Of a stretch of DNA of 64,000 bases, positions 9,097-17,767 are shown piece by piece. Made by a program: the position numbers and the translations under genes. The stretch covers positions 5,828,001 through 5,892,000 of the forward strand of contig CP074402.1 of assembly GCA_018388625.1 (NCBI GenBank). The letters run 5' to 3'. Position 1 is the stretch's first letter, and each line of letters opens with the position of its first letter. The notes under the pieces are model-generated. The model did not search any database and was not told the origin of the DNA. It worked only from the letters and a program-made list of their open reading frames with translations. The stretch comes from Nocardiopsis eucommiae (GTDB lineage Bacteria; Actinomycetota; Actinomycetes; Streptosporangiales; Streptosporangiaceae).

Positions 9097-9405
9097 ATGG
9101 CGGTCGAAGTGAACGACGTCCCCGAAGCGAAGCGCTACGAGGCCCGCGTCGACGGAGAAACGAAGGTCGCGGGCATCGCGGGGTACATCCGCACGGCGGA
9201 GCTCGTCGCGTTCGTGCACACCGAGGTGGCCCCGGAGTACGAGGGTCGTGGGGTCGGGTCCGCGCTGGTCCGCGCCGCGCTCGACGAGGCCCGCTCCGCG
9301 CGCCTGCGGGTGCTGGCGACCTGCCCCTTCTTCGCGGGGTGGATCGCGCGTCACCCCGAGTACCAGGACCTGCTCTACCAGTCCCGGAGCCGGGTCAGCG
9401 ACTGA
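9097..9405 (+). CDS. small GNAT N-acetyltransferase (YjdJ-like)
   Basis: At 102 residues this is the short GNAT type (Acetyltransf_CG). The acetyl-CoA pyrophosphate loop EYEGRGVGSALV, preceded by HTEVAPEY and followed by LRVLATCPFFAGWIARHPEY, is the family pattern. Substrates of this short class are unknown. AAGGAGG sits 6 bp before the ATG, and the gene is the second in the isochorismatase operon. Confidence 0.9.
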   Translation: MAVEVNDVPEAKRYEARVDGETKVAGIAGYIRTAELVAFVHTEVAPEYEGRGVGSALVRAALDEARSARLRVLATCPFFAGWIARHPEYQDLLYQSRSRVSD

Positions 9406-9422
9406 GCCGCACCGCACCGGAA

Positions 9423-9454
9423 GCCGCCCGAACCGCCTGCACGGTCCGGGCGGC
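9423..9454 (+). terminator. hairpin after GNAT gene
   Basis: GCCGCCCG (9423-9430) pairs with CGGGCGGC (9447-9454), with an additional inner CCG/CGG pairing. It lies 18 bp past the stop. The remaining sequence to 9635 holds no gene I can support. Confidence 0.5.
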
Positions 9455-9635
9455 CTCCGCCGTCCGGTCCGGCGCCAGCGACCCCACCGACCGGGGCGCC
9501 TGAGGAGCGACGGGGACCGCACGGCCCGCCGTCGAAGGCTCGGACCCCTTCCCTCACACGTCCGCCGATCCACCGGAGCGACGGCCGTTCGTCGCTGCCG
9601 CGTGCGGAAGCGGGCCCCGGCGCGCGGACGGAGCC

Positions 9636-10208
9636 TCAGCGCGTGGACGTCGCCCCGGTGGCGGGCGAGGCGGTCGGCCGCAGACCCGCGACGAGGGTGT
9701 CCACGAAGACGTCGCGGTCCTCCGGTCCCCCCAGACGGATGGCGTGCTCGATCCCGCAGACCAGACGCTCGACCTGGGCCGTGGTCAGGTCCCCGCGGAG
9801 CGCACCGCTCCCCTGCGCCCTCTGGAGCAGCCCCTCGAGCTCGCCGAAGATCGAGGCCTTGAGCGCCGCCACCTCCTCGCTCACGTCCTCGTTGGCGAGG
9901 AGGACCGCCTGGAGACCGCCCGCCTCCAGGTGCAGGTCGACCACGGCACGCAGGGCCACCTCGAACCCCCGACCCGGATCCGGGTCGGCGCAGGCCTGAG
10001 CCGTCAGCGCTCGCAGTCGGCCCAACGTCTCCACGGTGAGCTCCTCGACGAGGGCGTGGGACGTGGGGAAGTGACGGTAGACGGTCCCGACCCCGACCCC
10101 CGCCTCACGGGCGATCTCGTTGAGGCGCAGGTCCTTGGGGTCGCTGCGCCGGGCGACCTCCAGGATGCGCTCCCGGCTCCGGGCGGCGTCAGCGCGCAGT
10201 GCGTTCAT
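9636..10208 (-). CDS. TetR-family repressor
   Basis: This 190-residue protein begins with a TetR helix-turn-helix, LNEIAREAGVGVGTVYRHFPTSHALVEEL (residues about 28-56). The C-terminal ligand domain is like that of the common actinobacterial TetR regulators paired with reductases. It is divergent from the SDR gene, with a 61-bp palindrome between them, so it probably represses itself and the SDR. Confidence 0.93.
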   Translation of the reverse strand: MNALRADAARSRERILEVARRSDPKDLRLNEIAREAGVGVGTVYRHFPTSHALVEELTVETLGRLRALTAQACADPDPGRGFEVALRAVVDLHLEAGGLQAVLLANEDVSEEVAALKASIFGELEGLLQRAQGSGALRGDLTTAQVERLVCGIEHAIRLGGPEDRDVFVDTLVAGLRPTASPATGATSTR

Positions 10209-10220
10209 GAGGGCATCCTA

Positions 10221-10281
10221 CTTGAATCGGATAAGTCATCCGTTTGCTGTTACAGTAAGCGGATAGTTCATCCGATTCAAG
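10221..10281. promoter_or_regulatory. 61-bp imperfect palindrome with two facing promoters
   Basis: The whole stretch reads nearly the same on both strands. Each half holds a -35 TTGAAT, a 17-bp spacer and a -10: plus strand TTGAAT 10222-10227 with TGCTGT 10245-10250; minus strand TTGAAT (10280-10275) with TACTGT (10257-10252). Each spacer contains a 15-bp operator of the form CGGAT-N5-ATCCG (10228-10242 and 10260-10274, 32 bp apart). The promoters face each other, so the TetR and SDR transcripts would overlap by about a dozen bases. Confidence 0.75.
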
Positions 10282-10292
10282 GGAGAGGCGCC

Positions 10293-11240
10293 ATGGACTG
10301 GGACACCGAAGTGCTGCCCGAGCAGCACGGACGCACGCTGGTGGTGACGGGGGCGACCGCGGGCATCGGGTACTTCGCGGCGGAACGACTCGCCGCCGCC
10401 GGAGCGCACGTCGTGCTCGCGGGGCGCTCGCCCGAACGCCTGCGCACCGCCGAGGCCGCGATCCGCGAGCAGGCACCGGACGCGAACCTGAGCTCGTTGC
10501 TCCTGGACCTGGCCTCAGCGGAGTCGACGGCCGCAGCCGTCTCGGAGCTCGCGGAGTACGAACGCCTGGACGGACTGCTGCTGAACGGCGGGTCCATGGC
10601 GCTGCGCGCCGCCGACCGGACCGCCGACGGCCTGTCGACGCTCCTGGCGACCCACGTACGGGCGAACGTGGGCCTGGCGGCGGGGACGCTCCCGCACCTG
10701 GAGCGAACCGCGCGAAGGCACGGCGGAACCGCCAGGATCGTGCACACCTCGACGTCGTTCGTGGATCTGCTGCGCACAGGGGTCCGGGACGTGCGGGCCC
10801 GTTCCCGCGTCGGTGTGCGCGCCTACACCCGGAGCAAGGCGGTCACGGAGATGTTCGCCTACGAACTCGACCGGCGGCTGCGGGCCTCGGGTGCGCCGGT
10901 GGCCTCCCTGGTCTCCCGCCCGGGGGTCGGCGTGGACGCCCGGACACCGCGCCGCCCGGGCATCCGGGACGAGACGGTCCCCTTCCAGCGCAACCCCTAC
11001 ACGTTGTGGGCCCAGGGCAAGGACGCGGCGGCCTGGTCCGCCCTGCGCGCCCTCACCGACCCCCGGGCCCAGGGCGGCGACCTCTACTCCCCCAGCGGCG
11101 GTGTGAAGGGGCCGCCGGTCCGCCTGACCCCGAACCCGCTGACCCAGTCGCCCCCTCCGGACACGATGGAGTCGGTGTGGCGCCAGCTGGAGGAGCTCGC
11201 CGGGGTCCGGCTGCCGACCGCCGTCCCCGCCCCGGCCTGA
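10293..11240 (+). CDS. short-chain dehydrogenase/reductase
   Basis: This 315-residue NAD(P)-dependent oxidoreductase has the Rossmann glycine motif TGATAGIG (residues about 19-26), LNGGSM in place of the usual NNAG, a serine in IVHTSTSF and the catalytic YTRSK. The substrate is unknown. ATG 10293 follows GGGAGAGG; the open frame continues upstream but only through the operator. Paired with the TetR gene, it looks like an inducible detoxification unit. Confidence 0.9.
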   Translation: MDWDTEVLPEQHGRTLVVTGATAGIGYFAAERLAAAGAHVVLAGRSPERLRTAEAAIREQAPDANLSSLLLDLASAESTAAAVSELAEYERLDGLLLNGGSMALRAADRTADGLSTLLATHVRANVGLAAGTLPHLERTARRHGGTARIVHTSTSFVDLLRTGVRDVRARSRVGVRAYTRSKAVTEMFAYELDRRLRASGAPVASLVSRPGVGVDARTPRRPGIRDETVPFQRNPYTLWAQGKDAAAWSALRALTDPRAQGGDLYSPSGGVKGPPVRLTPNPLTQSPPPDTMESVWRQLEELAGVRLPTAVPAPA

Positions 11241-11247
11241 GCGGTGG

Positions 11248-11273
11248 GTCACGACGGGCCGCACCGTCGTGAC
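11248..11273 (+). terminator. hairpin after SDR gene
   Basis: GTCACGACGG (11248-11257) pairs perfectly with CCGTCGTGAC (11264-11273) over a 6-nt loop, 8 bp past the stop. Confidence 0.6.
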
Positions 11274-11533
11274 TCGCGCCGCTCCCGGGGGCGAACGCGC
11301 GACGGGGCCCATGAGAACCGGATCGACGACTCCCAGTGCACCCCCTCTTTTCCGCACCACTCTTTCTGACGCCACGTGGCACACCAGATAATCGGGATAA
11401 TGGAATTTTCTGTGCTACTGTCAGACGAGTTGCAGTAGTGGCCCCATGGAACCTCACTTCCATAGGAGATCACCGCAGTGACGGGAAAATCGTCATCTGC
11501 GGTTTTCTTCATTGTCGAGCGAGAGGTGCCATC

Positions 11534-11737
11534 ATGGCCACCGGTACAGTCAAGTGGTTCAACGGCGAAAAGGGCTTCGGCTTCATCGAGCAGGACGGTG
11601 GCGGCCCCGACGTCTTCGCCCACTACTCGAACATCCAGGCCACGGGCTACCGTGAGCTGTCGGAAGGCCAGTCCGTGCAGTTCGACGCCGTCGCCGGGGC
11701 CAAGGGCCCCCAGGCCGAGAACATCACGCTGCGCTAA
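11534..11737 (+). CDS. cold-shock domain protein
   Basis: This 67-residue protein is a single cold-shock domain with RNP1 (KGFGFIEQ) and RNP2 (VFAHYS) motifs; it binds single-stranded RNA/DNA as a chaperone. The start [16 protein letters not shown] is canonical. GAGAGGTG precedes the ATG. The upstream 130 bp (11385-11520) are markedly AT-rich and probably form the promoter and a long 5' leader, as usual for csp genes, though I cannot define a thermosensor. A strong terminator follows. Confidence 0.97.
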   Translation: MATGTVKWFNGEKGFGFIEQDGGGPDVFAHYSNIQATGYRELSEGQSVQFDAVAGAKGPQAENITLR

Positions 11738-11765
11738 GCCTGATCCGGGGAGGCGACTCCCCCGT

Positions 11766-11799
11766 GACGGGGTCCGCCCTCCAGGAGCCGGACCCCGTC
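11766..11799 (+). terminator. rho-independent terminator of csp
   Basis: An 11-bp perfect stem (11766-11776 with 11789-11799), 12-nt loop and a T-rich tail (TTTTGTTTT) make this the clearest intrinsic terminator in the window. Confidence 0.9.
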
Positions 11800-11968
11800 T
11801 TTTGTTTTCCCGCGCCCGGTTTCACGCGCGCCGATTCTCAAACCATCTCCACTCGCCCCGGAAATCCTCCAGTCGGGCGTACAGATTTCATTCATCCGGT
11901 GTCACCGGTTTTCTCTGTGAGGCCGTGAGGCCTCCCGCCCGGCGAACTCCGACGGCGAAAGGCCATTC

Positions 11969-13359
11969 ATGAGCCATCCCCACCCCACCACTGACCGTGC
12001 CCGACCGGCACGGAGTTACGGTCGACAGCGTCCCGGCGGCTCCGCCCGCCCTCGCAACGCGGGCCCCTCCGGTGAGTTCGCGCTCCCCGTCACCGTCACC
12101 CCGGCCCTGCCGCCCGTGGACTCCTTCGAGGCACTGGACATGCCCTCGGCCCTGAAGCGGACCCTGGCCCGCCAAGGGCTGACGACCCCGTCCGACATCC
12201 AGGCGGCGACCCTGCCCAACTCCCTGGCCGGACGCGACGTGCTGGGCCGTAGCCGGACGGGTTCCGGCAAGACCCTGGCCTTCGGCCTGCCCCTGCTCGC
12301 CAGCCTCGACGGTCGCAGCGCGGAACCGCGGCGCCCCCTGGCCGTGGTCCTGGCCCCCACCCGGGAGCTGGCCCAGCAGGTCGCCGGATCCCTGGAGCCC
12401 TACGCGCGTTCGGTGGGGGTGCGCACCACCACCGTCGTGGGCGGCATGCCCCTCCACCGGCAGGCGCGTTCCCTTCAGCAGGGGAGCCACCTGGTCGTGG
12501 CCACCCCGGGACGGCTGCGCGACCTGATGGAGCGCGGCGACTGCGTGCTGGACCGGGTGGAGACCACCGTCCTGGACGAGGCCGACCAGATGACCGACAT
12601 GGGCTTCATGCCCCAGGTGACCGCGATCCTCCAGGTGGTACCGAAGAGTGGGCGGCGCATGCTGTTCTCCGCCACCCTGGACCGGAACGTCGACCAGCTG
12701 GTCCGCCGGTTCCTGGAGGACCCGGTGGTCCACTCGGTCGACCTGTCCGAGGGCGCCGTGTCCACCATGGAGCACCACGTCGTGCACGTCTCCCCGGTGA
12801 GAAGAGGTCGGTCGCCACCAGGATCGCCGCTCGACAGGGCCGGGTGATCATGTTCCTCGACACCAAGCGCGCGGTGGACCGGATGGCCGCACACCTGCTC
12901 GCCAACGGGGTGCTCGCCGCGCCCCTGCACGGCGGGCGCACCCAACCCCAACGCACCCGCACCCTCGACCAGTTCAAGCGGGGCGACGTCACGGCACTGA
13001 TCGCGACCAACGTCGCGGCACGCGGTATCCACGTGGACGGCCTGGACCTGGTCGTGAACATCGACCCGCCCACGGACCACAAGGACTACCTGCACCGGGG
13101 CGGGCGCACCGCCCGGGCCGGCGAGTCCGGCAACGTGGTCACGCTGGTGATGCCCGCCCAGCGCCGCGACATGACCCGTCTGGTCGGCAGGGCACGGATC
13201 GAACCGCGCACCCTGGGCGCCGGAGCGGACACCCCGGAGCTGGCCGAGGTGACCGGGGCGCGCGAACCCTCGGGCCTGCCGGTGACCGTGCGGTCCACCG
13301 TGCCGCAGGAGCGCGCACGCGCGCAGACGCCCCGTGGACGACGGCGCCCGCGCCGCTGA
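11969..13359 (+). CDS. DEAD-box RNA helicase (one apparent frameshift)
   Basis: ATP-dependent RNA helicase of the RhlE/CshA type. Motifs in order: Q motif (SDIQAATLP), I (SRTGSGKT), Ia (APTRELAQQ), Ib (TPGRL), II (LDEAD), III (FSATL), then IV (MFLDTK), V (ATNVAARGIHVDGLD) and VI (HRGGRTARAG). Near 12796 the frame slips: CCCC should be CCCCC, giving SPGEKRSVATRIA. Only about 460 residues, with a short basic tail (RGRRRPRR) instead of a long RGG domain. Located just after csp, a frequent cold-response pairing (inference). Confidence 0.92.
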
Positions 13360-13435
13360 GCCCGGGCCCCTCCCGTCACCCGGCCTCCCTCGGAGGGAAC
13401 GGGAGAACCGCCCGGAGGCATCGGCCGGTGTGGGG

Positions 13436-14338
13436 TCAGCTCGGCCGGTCGAGCGCGAAGGAGAAATCCGGGCCGACGATCCGGACCGTGGCGTCCCACA
13501 GGGCCGCGGCCGACTCCGGCTCGCGCGCGGACCGTGAGGCCCTGCGCACCTTCGGATAGCCCCGGACGCTGGCGATCCCGTCGGGGCCGACGTAGGCGTT
13601 GCCGCCGACCTCCTGTGTCGCGGCGAACAGGGTGGGGAGCCCGCCGTGCTCGGCGTCGTTCAGCAGGGGCCGCGCCAGACCGTTGAGCCAGCCCGCCACA
13701 CCACCGACGTGGCTGACCAGGTTCGTCCTGGCGATCCCCGGATGCGCGACGACCGACCGCACGGGGCTGCCGACGGCGTCGAGCCTGCGCTGCAACTCGT
13801 GGGAGAACAGCAGGAGGCCGAGCTTGGAGTCGCAGTAGGCCTTCCAGGGGTCGTATTCGCGCTTCTGCCAGTTGAGGTCGTCGGGGCGGACGGTACCCAA
13901 CCGGTGCAGCTGCGACGCCACGTGGACGACGCGGTCCGTGACGTGCGGGAGCAGCGCGTTCGTGAGCGCGAACGGGCCGAAGTAGTTCGTGGCCGTCTGG
14001 CTCTCCAGACCCTCGTGGGTGCTCGCGTAGGGCACCATCATGACCCCGGCGTTGTTGATCAGGACGTCGAGGGGGCCGGTCCAGGAGTCGGCGAACGCCC
14101 GGACGGACTCCAGACTCGCGACGTCGAGCCGCCGCACGTCGATCCGTCCGCGGCCGCGGCCGAAGGTGTCGGCCACCCGCGCGCCCTTGGCCGGGTCGCG
14201 CACGGCCATGACGACATCGGCTCCGGCACGGGCGAGTTCGCGCGTCGCGACCAGGCCGATCCCGCCGGTGGCGCCAGTGATGACGAAGGTCCTGCCGGTC
14301 AGGTCGGGGAGATGCGCCGCTGTCCACTTCACACTCAT
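13436..14338 (-). CDS. short-chain dehydrogenase (retinol-dehydrogenase-like)
   Basis: A 300-residue SDR with TGATGGIGLVATRELARAGA, LINNAGVMM, VHVASQLHRLG and an active-site region DSKLG (preceded by YC) that corresponds to YxxxK. The motif reads YCDSK, so the catalytic Tyr and Lys are present. It is divergent from the MmyB-type regulator, a pairing common in actinomycetes in which the regulator controls the reductase. Confidence 0.92.
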   Translation of the reverse strand: MSVKWTAAHLPDLTGRTFVITGATGGIGLVATRELARAGADVVMAVRDPAKGARVADTFGRGRGRIDVRRLDVASLESVRAFADSWTGPLDVLINNAGVMMVPYASTHEGLESQTATNYFGPFALTNALLPHVTDRVVHVASQLHRLGTVRPDDLNWQKREYDPWKAYCDSKLGLLLFSHELQRRLDAVGSPVRSVVAHPGIARTNLVSHVGGVAGWLNGLARPLLNDAEHGGLPTLFAATQEVGGNAYVGPDGIASVRGYPKVRRASRSAREPESAAALWDATVRIVGPDFSFALDRPS

Positions 14339-14599
14339 GTCCTCGTCTGCTCTCTGGTTCGGGGAACGGCGGGACCGCGTCCGCGACGGTGGTTCCCGAG
14401 GGCCGACCTCCTCGCGCTGGGCGACGCGAGATCCGACCTGGCCACAGCCGGTTTCGGAAGCGTCCGGAAACGACGACGCGGCCGCCGGTGGTGTTCACTC
14501 AGGAAACCTAGGGTCGTGGCGGGGGCACATCCAGGACATGTGGAACCGTGCCCTGGCAGGGCCTGGATACGGGTGGCGCGGCGGAGGAGAGTGTCTCCC

Positions 14600-15442
14600 A
14601 TGGAGAGAACTGGGCTGGCCGAGTTCCTGCGGTCGCGCCGGGAGAGCCTGCGCCCGGAGGACGTGGGCGTGGTCGCCGGCGCGCGCAGGCGGGTGCGGGG
14701 ACTGCGACGCGAGGAGGTCGCGCAGCTGGCCGCGATGTCGGTCGACTACTACAGCCGCCTGGAGCGCGGCAGCGGCAGTGAGCCGAGCACGTCGATGCTG
14801 GACGCCCTGGCACGCGTGTTCCGCCTGAGCCTGGACGAGCGGGACCACCTGTACCGGTTGGCCGGGCACAACGCCCCGGACCGGGTCTCCGGAACCTCGC
14901 ACGTCTCACCCGCACTTCTGCGGGTCCTGGACAACCTCTCCGCGACCCCTGCCTTCGTCGTCTCCGACATCGCCGAGCCCCTGGCGCAGAACTCGCTGGC
15001 GGTGGCGCTCTTCGGGGACTGGAGTCGGTTCTCGGGCGACGACCGCAGCGGTATCCACCGCTGGTTCACGCGACCCGACAGCGAACGGGCCGTGTACCCG
15101 CCCGAGGACCGGGAGCGCCAGGGCCGCTCACTCGTGGCCTCCCTGCGCATCGCCGTCACTCGTCGGGGAGCGAACTCCTCCGCCGCCCGCCTCGCCCGCG
15201 AACTCGAACGGAGCAGCCCGGAGTTCGCGCGGCTGTGGGCGGACCATGACGTGGCCCACCGGTTCGAGGACCACAAGGTCCTCGTCCACCCCGAGGTCGG
15301 AACGATCCGCTTCGACTGCCAGGCGCTCTTCAGCGAGGACCAGTCCCAGACGCTCGTCGTGCTGTCGGTTCCTCCGCGCGGTGCCGAGGCGGAGAAACTG
15401 CGACTGCTCTCGGTGCTCGGCTCCACGCGGTTCACCAGCTGA
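14600..15442 (+). CDS. XRE-family regulator with MmyB-like ligand domain
   Basis: This 280-residue protein has an N-terminal XRE helix-turn-helix (LRREEVAQLAAMSVDYYSRLE at about residues 39-60) and a C-terminal PAS-like MmyB domain ending in LFSEDQSQTLVVLSVPP. MmyB-type proteins bind fatty-acid-like ligands in the one structure known. ATG 14600 follows GGAGGAGAG. It is divergent from the SDR; the 260-bp gap should hold the shared promoter, but I could not pick out an operator. Confidence 0.92.
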   Translation: MERTGLAEFLRSRRESLRPEDVGVVAGARRRVRGLRREEVAQLAAMSVDYYSRLERGSGSEPSTSMLDALARVFRLSLDERDHLYRLAGHNAPDRVSGTSHVSPALLRVLDNLSATPAFVVSDIAEPLAQNSLAVALFGDWSRFSGDDRSGIHRWFTRPDSERAVYPPEDRERQGRSLVASLRIAVTRRGANSSAARLARELERSSPEFARLWADHDVAHRFEDHKVLVHPEVGTIRFDCQALFSEDQSQTLVVLSVPPRGAEAEKLRLLSVLGSTRFTS

Positions 15443-15483
15443 CCGCCGCCGACCGAGACGACGAACACTAGTTCACCCCCGGG

Positions 15484-15505
15484 CGGTCGAGTGCCCGGCG
15501 GCAAC
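15484..15505 (+). repeat. 22-bp direct repeat, copy 1
   Basis: Identical to 15976-15997 (shared core GAGTGCCCGGCGGCAAC). The copies bracket the small membrane protein gene and lie 0.14-0.65 kb from tRNA-Arg. The repeat does not match the tRNA 3' end, so an attachment site is not supported. Confidence 0.7.
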
Positions 15506-15586
15506 AGGGTCAGCAATCCGAGACAGTCCGGTGCGGTTGCGGGTCGTGTTCGTCTCCGATGACGACACCACAGCCATGGCAGACGG

Positions 15587-15820
15587 TCACGCGGTGGGTT
15601 TCTCGGGTTCCTCCGGCGAAGGGGAGACCTGATGCCCTCGAGACCGCTTGAGCTCAATCATGTGAGTGAGATAGAGGAACAGAAGGAAAGTGGTGCAGAA
15701 GGCCAGAAGCTGCACCACCGCGCTCGATGGCAGGAAGCCGAACACGAACCCGATGACACCCAGCACGCCGAGTGTGCAGCCGGTGGCCAGGTAGACACCG
15801 AACGGTGCCCTGCGTCTCAT
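15587..15820 (-). CDS. small two-helix membrane protein
   Basis: The 77-residue product has two hydrophobic segments, about residues 9-28 (VYLATGCTLGVLGVIGFVFG) and 33-53 (AVVQLLAFCTTFLLFLYLTHM), then a charged tail with EEPEKP. No motif identifies a function. ATG 15820 follows a purine-rich stretch. The gene is isolated, between the MmyB regulator and tRNA-Arg, and bracketed by the 22-bp direct repeats. Confidence 0.6.
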   Translation of the reverse strand: MRRRAPFGVYLATGCTLGVLGVIGFVFGFLPSSAVVQLLAFCTTFLLFLYLTHMIELKRSRGHQVSPSPEEPEKPTA

Positions 15821-15975
15821 GGGATGGAGGCTCCCGCTCCGCGGTTGTGGGGGTGGCGCTCATGCCGACTCCTACCGGCAAGACAACCCGGGCCGAACGC
15901 CTCGCGTAACCCCTGACCCGTACGGTGGCCAAACACCACGGTCCGTGCGACCGGCCGGGCGTTCACCGGCCCGGA

Positions 15976-15997
15976 CGGTCGAGTGCCCGGCGGCAAC
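15976..15997 (+). repeat. 22-bp direct repeat, copy 2
   Basis: Second copy of the repeat at 15484-15505, 492 bp away, in the same orientation. The flanks also share GTTCAC/TTCACC-like bases just upstream, so a short ancient duplication is possible. Confidence 0.7.
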
Positions 15998-16080
15998 CGC
16001 GCGAGTGTTTCCTCCCCGTGCCACAAAAGAAGCCGCCCGAGCTGCGTGAGCGGTTCGGGCACGGGGTACGGGACAACACA

Positions 16081-16120
16081 AGACGATGCCCGTACCTGTC
16101 TCCAGGTCCGGGCATCGTCT
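16081..16120 (-). terminator. hairpin after tRNA-Arg
   Basis: A 12-bp perfect stem (16081-16092 with 16109-16120), with a further inner ACCTG/CAGGT pairing, sits 18 bp past the tRNA 3' end on the minus strand and is followed by TTGTGTTGT. Confidence 0.8.
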
Positions 16121-16137
16121 CCACTGTCTCAAGGTGG

Positions 16138-16210
16138 TGCACTCGGGAGGACTCGAACCCCCAACCTTCTGATCCGTAGTCAGATGCTCTATCCATTGAG
16201 CTACGAGTGC
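16138..16210 (-). tRNA. tRNA-Arg (anticodon ACG)
   Basis: Read on the minus strand, the acceptor GCACTCG pairs with CGAGTGC, followed by discriminator A. The D arm is GCTCAATGGATAGAGC, the anticodon stem TCTGA/TCAGA carries loop CTACGGA (anticodon ACG, edited to ICG), and the T arm is GGGGGTTCGAGTCCTCC. No CCA is encoded. Confidence 0.97.
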
Positions 16211-16358
16211 AGGTCTTCAGTTGTGTGTCGCCCGGTTGAGCTGGGCTCTCCCTTGCGACGTCTCCGACTCTATCACGGTGTTGGAGTGCGTTCGCGCCGT
16301 TTTCCGGTGTGACCCGGGCCATGGGGCGCCGACGCGGCGGCCGGCGCCCCGCAGGGGT

Positions 16359-17607
16359 CTAGACGCTCTCCTCCACGGAGGCGGCCCACAGTTCGAGGGC
16401 CGTGTCGATCTGCTCGCCGTTGACCACCAGGGCCGGGATGAACCGGACCACGTTGCCCGCCGGGCCGCAGGTGAGCAGCAGCAGGCCGTTCTGGGCGGCG
16501 GCCTGCTGGGCGCGCTGCGCGGCGGCGCCGTCCGGGCTGCCGTCCTCCTTGACGAACTCGTTGGCCCGCATCAGGCCGCGGCCACGGACGTCACCGATGC
16601 CCGGGTGCGCCTCCGCGATCTTGACCAGGCCCTGCTGGAGCCGCTCGCCCTGGCGGGCGGCGTTCTCCACCAGGTTCTCCTCCTGGATGACGTCCAGGGT
16701 GGCCAGGGCGGCCGCGCAGGAGACCGCGTTGCCGCCGTAGGTGCCGCCCTGGGAGCCCGGCCAGGCCCTCTGCATGATCGCGGCCGGGGCGGCGATCGCG
16801 GACAGCGGGAAGCCGCTGGCCAGGCCCTTCGCGGTGATGACGATGTCCGGGCGGATCCCCGAGGGCTCGTGGCCCCAGAACGTGCCCGTACGACCGAAAC
16901 CGGTCTGGACCTCGTCCACGACCAGGAGGAACCCGTGCTTGTCGGCGCGCTCCCGCAGCCCCTGGAGGAAGGCGTCCGGGACGGGCACGTAGCCCCCTCA
17001 CCGAGGACGGGCTCGATGAACACGGCGGCGGTGTCCTGGGGGACGTCACCGTCGCGAACTGGTAGTCGAGCTCCCGCAGGGCGTGGGCGACCGCGTCCTC
17101 CTCGGACAGGCCGAGGCGGTACGCGTACGGGAAGGGCGAGACCACCACACCGGGGGCCAGCGGACCGATGCCCGCGCGGATCTTCACCCCGGACGTGGTG
17201 AGGGAGGCGGCACCCATGGTGCGCCCGTGGAAGGAGCCCTGGAAGACCACGGCGTTCTGACGGCCGGTGGCCTGGCGGGCCAGGCGCAGCGCGGCCTCCA
17301 CGGCCTCGCTCCCGGAGTTCACGTAGAACAGGCGGTCGATGCCCTCGGGCAGGACCTCCCCGAGGCGTTCGGTGAGTCGCAGCAGGGGCCGGTGCATCAC
17401 GGTGGTGTACTGGCCGTGGATCAGTGTCGCGACCTGCTCCTGGGCGGCGGCGACCACCTTGGGGTGGCAGTGCCCGGTGCTGGTCACGCCGATCCCGGCG
17501 GTGAAGTCGAGGAAACGACGGTCGTCCTCGTCGTAGATGTAGACACCCTCGCCTCGCGCCGCGACGACCGGGGTCGCCTGCTTGAGAACCGGGGAGAGCT
17601 CCGCCAT
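16359..17607 (-). CDS. class-III aminotransferase, GABA-type (two apparent frameshifts)
   Basis: A PLP-dependent aminotransferase of the acetylornithine/4-aminobutyrate family, about 416 residues when repaired. Features include FLDFTAGIGVTSTGHCHP, the PLP phosphate site NSGSEAVE, the aromatic/His stack SFHGRT, DEVQTGFGRTG and the Schiff-base lysine in ITAKGLASG. Frames break near 17050 (after DYQFATV) and near 16995 (within GEGGYVPVPDAF), both at G/C runs. It is divergent from an aldehyde dehydrogenase, the usual pairing that turns an omega-amino acid into a semialdehyde and then an acid. A palindrome shared with the rest of the island lies in the divergent promoter. Confidence 0.9.
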
Positions 17608-17642
17608 GCGGTGGCCTCAATTCCTTGTGTCGAGTTCCGTAG

Positions 17643-17656
17643 GATTGTTGACAATC
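17643..17656. promoter_or_regulatory. island operator, copy 1 (GATTGTTGACAATC)
   Basis: A 14-bp palindrome 36 bp upstream of the aminotransferase start, between the two divergent genes. The same 14-mer, with one central T/C difference, recurs at 22320 and 22477. TTGT-N2-ACAA spacing fits FCD-type GntR operators. Confidence 0.8.
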
Positions 17657-17767
17657 GACGCTGCTATGGAAACATCCGGGGCGCGGCGGTGTCCAGCGGA
17701 CGCACGTCGGGCAGTTCTGACCACAGGCCGCCCCAAGCCGGGTCGGCCCGTCGACGGAGGAGAGAAC

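Noticed and set aside
15484-16210. Integration site of a genomic island at tRNA-Arg
   Set aside because: The 22-bp repeats do not contain the tRNA 3' end and there is no integrase or phage gene.
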